From Bacillota bacterium (lineage in GTDB: Bacteria; Bacillota; Clostridia; Christensenellales; SZUA-584), in the NCBI GenBank assembly GCA_023415915.1, contig JAEZIZ010000084.1, forward strand, positions 1-60,642: a stretch of 60,642 nucleotides of DNA. Reading direction: 5' to 3'. Positions 59,517 to 60,642 of this stretch are shown piece after piece; the first letter of the stretch is position 1, and every line of letters starts with the position of its first letter. Both the position numbers and the translations under genes were made by a program. Below the pieces are notes generated by a model. The model was given only the letters and a program-made list of their open reading frames with translations, was not told the DNA's origin and did no database searches.

Positions 59517-60642
59517 TTACATTTCCTCAGACACAAACGTATTCTCCTCAAACGTAACCGCCATGCCGTCTTTAAGCTGCACTATCCTGTCCGCAACGTT
59601 GCTTATAAACTCGCGGTCGTGGGATACGAACAGCACCGCCCCCGGGTATGCCCTAAGCACGGCTTCGAGCGCCGAGCGCGATTCTATATCGAGATAATTC
59701 GTAGGCTCGTCGAGGATAAGCAGGTTAAAATCGCTGAGCATTATCTTTGCCAGCGACAGCTTCAGCCTCTCTCCTCCGCTTATCACGCCCGCTTTGTTGC
59801 CTATTTCGTCCCTGTTGAATAAAAGCCTTGAGAGTATCGTCCTTGTGAACTGCTGTCCGTATATCGAGCATTCCAGAGCGTTTTCCAGCACGCTTTTTTC
59901 CATATCAATATCGCTCATGTCCTGCCGGAAATAGCCTATCTTAAGAGCGCGGCACTTATTAATGCCTTCCCCGCCAGAATAGATCATGTTGAGCAGAGTC
60001 GTTTTGCCCGCTCCGTTGTCCCCTATAAGCGCCGTTTTTTTGTTGTTGCGCACTACAAAACTGCAATGGGAAAGCACTCTCTTTCCATCGAACGATTTTG
60101 ACACGTCCTCTACGCTTACAAGCACCGGATTGTGCACCGCGCTTGGCATCACGTCGAAAACAATATCCTTCTGCTTCCACGGCTTCTCCACTTTCTCAAG
60201 CTGCTCAAGTCGCGTAAGCGCCGCTTTCGCACTGCGATCAAGCTTCTCCTTTGCTTTCTGCCCGCCCATCCTGTGCAGCCTTGCCTCCGAATTGCCCATA
60301 CGCTTTGGCGGGCGCTTTATGCTCGAAGACTTTTGCATCTTTTCCGCCGCTACCCGCTTAAGCCGGTCGCGCTCCGCCGCGTACCGCTCATACCGCTCCT
60401 CATTGGTTGCTCTTTCAAGCTGCTTTTGCGCGACGTACTCCGAGTACCCGCAGCCATACAGCCTGCAAACACCGCGCTCTATCTCCAGCACCTTGTTGCA
60501 TACTTTTTTCAGCAGCGTCCTGTCATGCGACACAATAACAAGGCCGCCTTGGAATCCTTTTAAAAGCTCTTCAAGGCAGCGTATGCCCGTTATATCGAGG
60601 TTGGAAGTCGGCTCGTCCGCGAGCATTATGGCTGCGGGCTGC
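59517..60642 (-). CDS. ABC-F family ATPase (5' end beyond window)
   Basis: The first cassette's end (ADEPTSNLD then VIVSHDR), the interdomain linker and the whole second cassette (GDNGAGKTT, ISGGERLKLSLAKIM, LLILDEPTNYLD, FVSHDREF) are present; the N-terminal part is cut off. These soluble twin ATPases bind ribosomes. The linker motif KRMGNSEARLH resembles the Vga/Lsa/CplR antibiotic-resistance group rather than EttA, but this cannot be settled from a partial sequence. The frame is open to the window edge; about 375 codons are seen. Confidence 0.88.
   Translation of the reverse strand, partial: QPAAIMLADEPTSNLDITGIRCLEELLKGFQGGLVIVSHDRTLLKKVCNKVLEIERGVCRLYGCGYSEYVAQKQLERATNEERYERYAAERDRLKRVAAEKMQKSSSIKRPPKRMGNSEARLHRMGGQKAKEKLDRSAKAALTRLEQLEKVEKPWKQKDIVFDVMPSAVHNPVLVSVEDVSKSFDGKRVLSHCSFVVRNNKKTALIGDNGAGKTTLLNMIYSGGEGINKCRALKIGYFRQDMSDIDMEKSVLENALECSIYGQQFTRTILSRLLFNRDEIGNKAGVISGGERLKLSLAKIMLSDFNLLILDEPTNYLDIESRSALEAVLRAYPGAVLFVSHDREFISNVADRIVQLKDGMAVTFEENTFVSEEM

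Noticed and set aside
1..60642. tRNA, rRNA, insertion sequences or prophage genes
   Set aside because: No cloverleaf-like sequence, rRNA segment, transposase or integrase motif was recognised on either strand; this is by eye and could miss a short tRNA.

Overview
The window looks like part of the chromosome of an endospore-forming anaerobic Firmicute (class Clostridia; finer placement is not supported from sequence alone). Grounds: Bacillus/Clostridium-type sporulation and germination genes (pdaA, cwlJ-gerQ, sleL, ytxC), a T-box leader on thrS, purine-rich Shine-Dalgarno sites, consensus sigma-A promoters, GTG/TTG starts, and no tRNA, rRNA or phage genes. Most genes from 1 to about 47 kb are on the minus strand; the plus strand dominates from about 50 to 58 kb.

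Layout. 1-5.6 kb: HD phosphohydrolase (cut by the window edge), an alpha-oxoamine synthase resembling serine palmitoyltransferase, an AmmeMemoRadiSam pair (radical SAM enzyme plus a Memo-AMMECR1 fusion) and a PHP phosphoesterase. 5.9-21.6 kb: a large polyol/pentose and sugar-acid catabolic block: ribose-type ABC transporter, sorbitol/xylitol-type dehydrogenase, cupin, aldehyde dehydrogenase, xylulokinase, GntR/UTRA regulator, two DHDPS-family aldolases, RpiB-like isomerase, split transketolase, an enlarged transaldolase-like protein and a D-2-hydroxyacid dehydrogenase. 21.8-28.1 kb: a Gld-type ABC system (ATPase, permease, GldG-like, DUF4340) preceded by a polyol-type SDR and a solo sugar-binding lipoprotein.

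28.5-41.9 kb is the highlight: one tightly packed minus-strand operon with an acyl-adenylating ligase, a discrete acyl carrier protein, an Sfp-type phosphopantetheinyl transferase, a C-A-T-C-A-T-R nonribosomal peptide synthetase, and then, 3 bp after the NRPS stop, a 7TM-type histidine kinase overlapping an HD-GYP response regulator. The enzymology predicts an N-acyl dipeptide aldehyde (the ruminopeptin-like class of protease inhibitors); the co-transcribed kinase and c-di-GMP phosphodiesterase suggest that production is tied to sensing and c-di-GMP output. That link is an inference.

42-50 kb: HD protein, a membrane protein built of three repeats, exonuclease III, an MsrA-MsrB fusion, then spore genes. 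50-58 kb (+): ytxC, two tandem paralogous amidohydrolases, a MazF-type toxin gene without an antitoxin, YitT, DUF308, T-box/thrS and a SIMPL protein. 58.5-60.6 kb (-): peptidoglycan-binding exported protein and an ABC-F ATPase cut by the edge. Dispersed palindromic repeats ending in ACCCCGT recur at about 0.8, 5.7, 28.5 and 57.4 kb. All functional calls come from reading motifs by eye; no database search was made.
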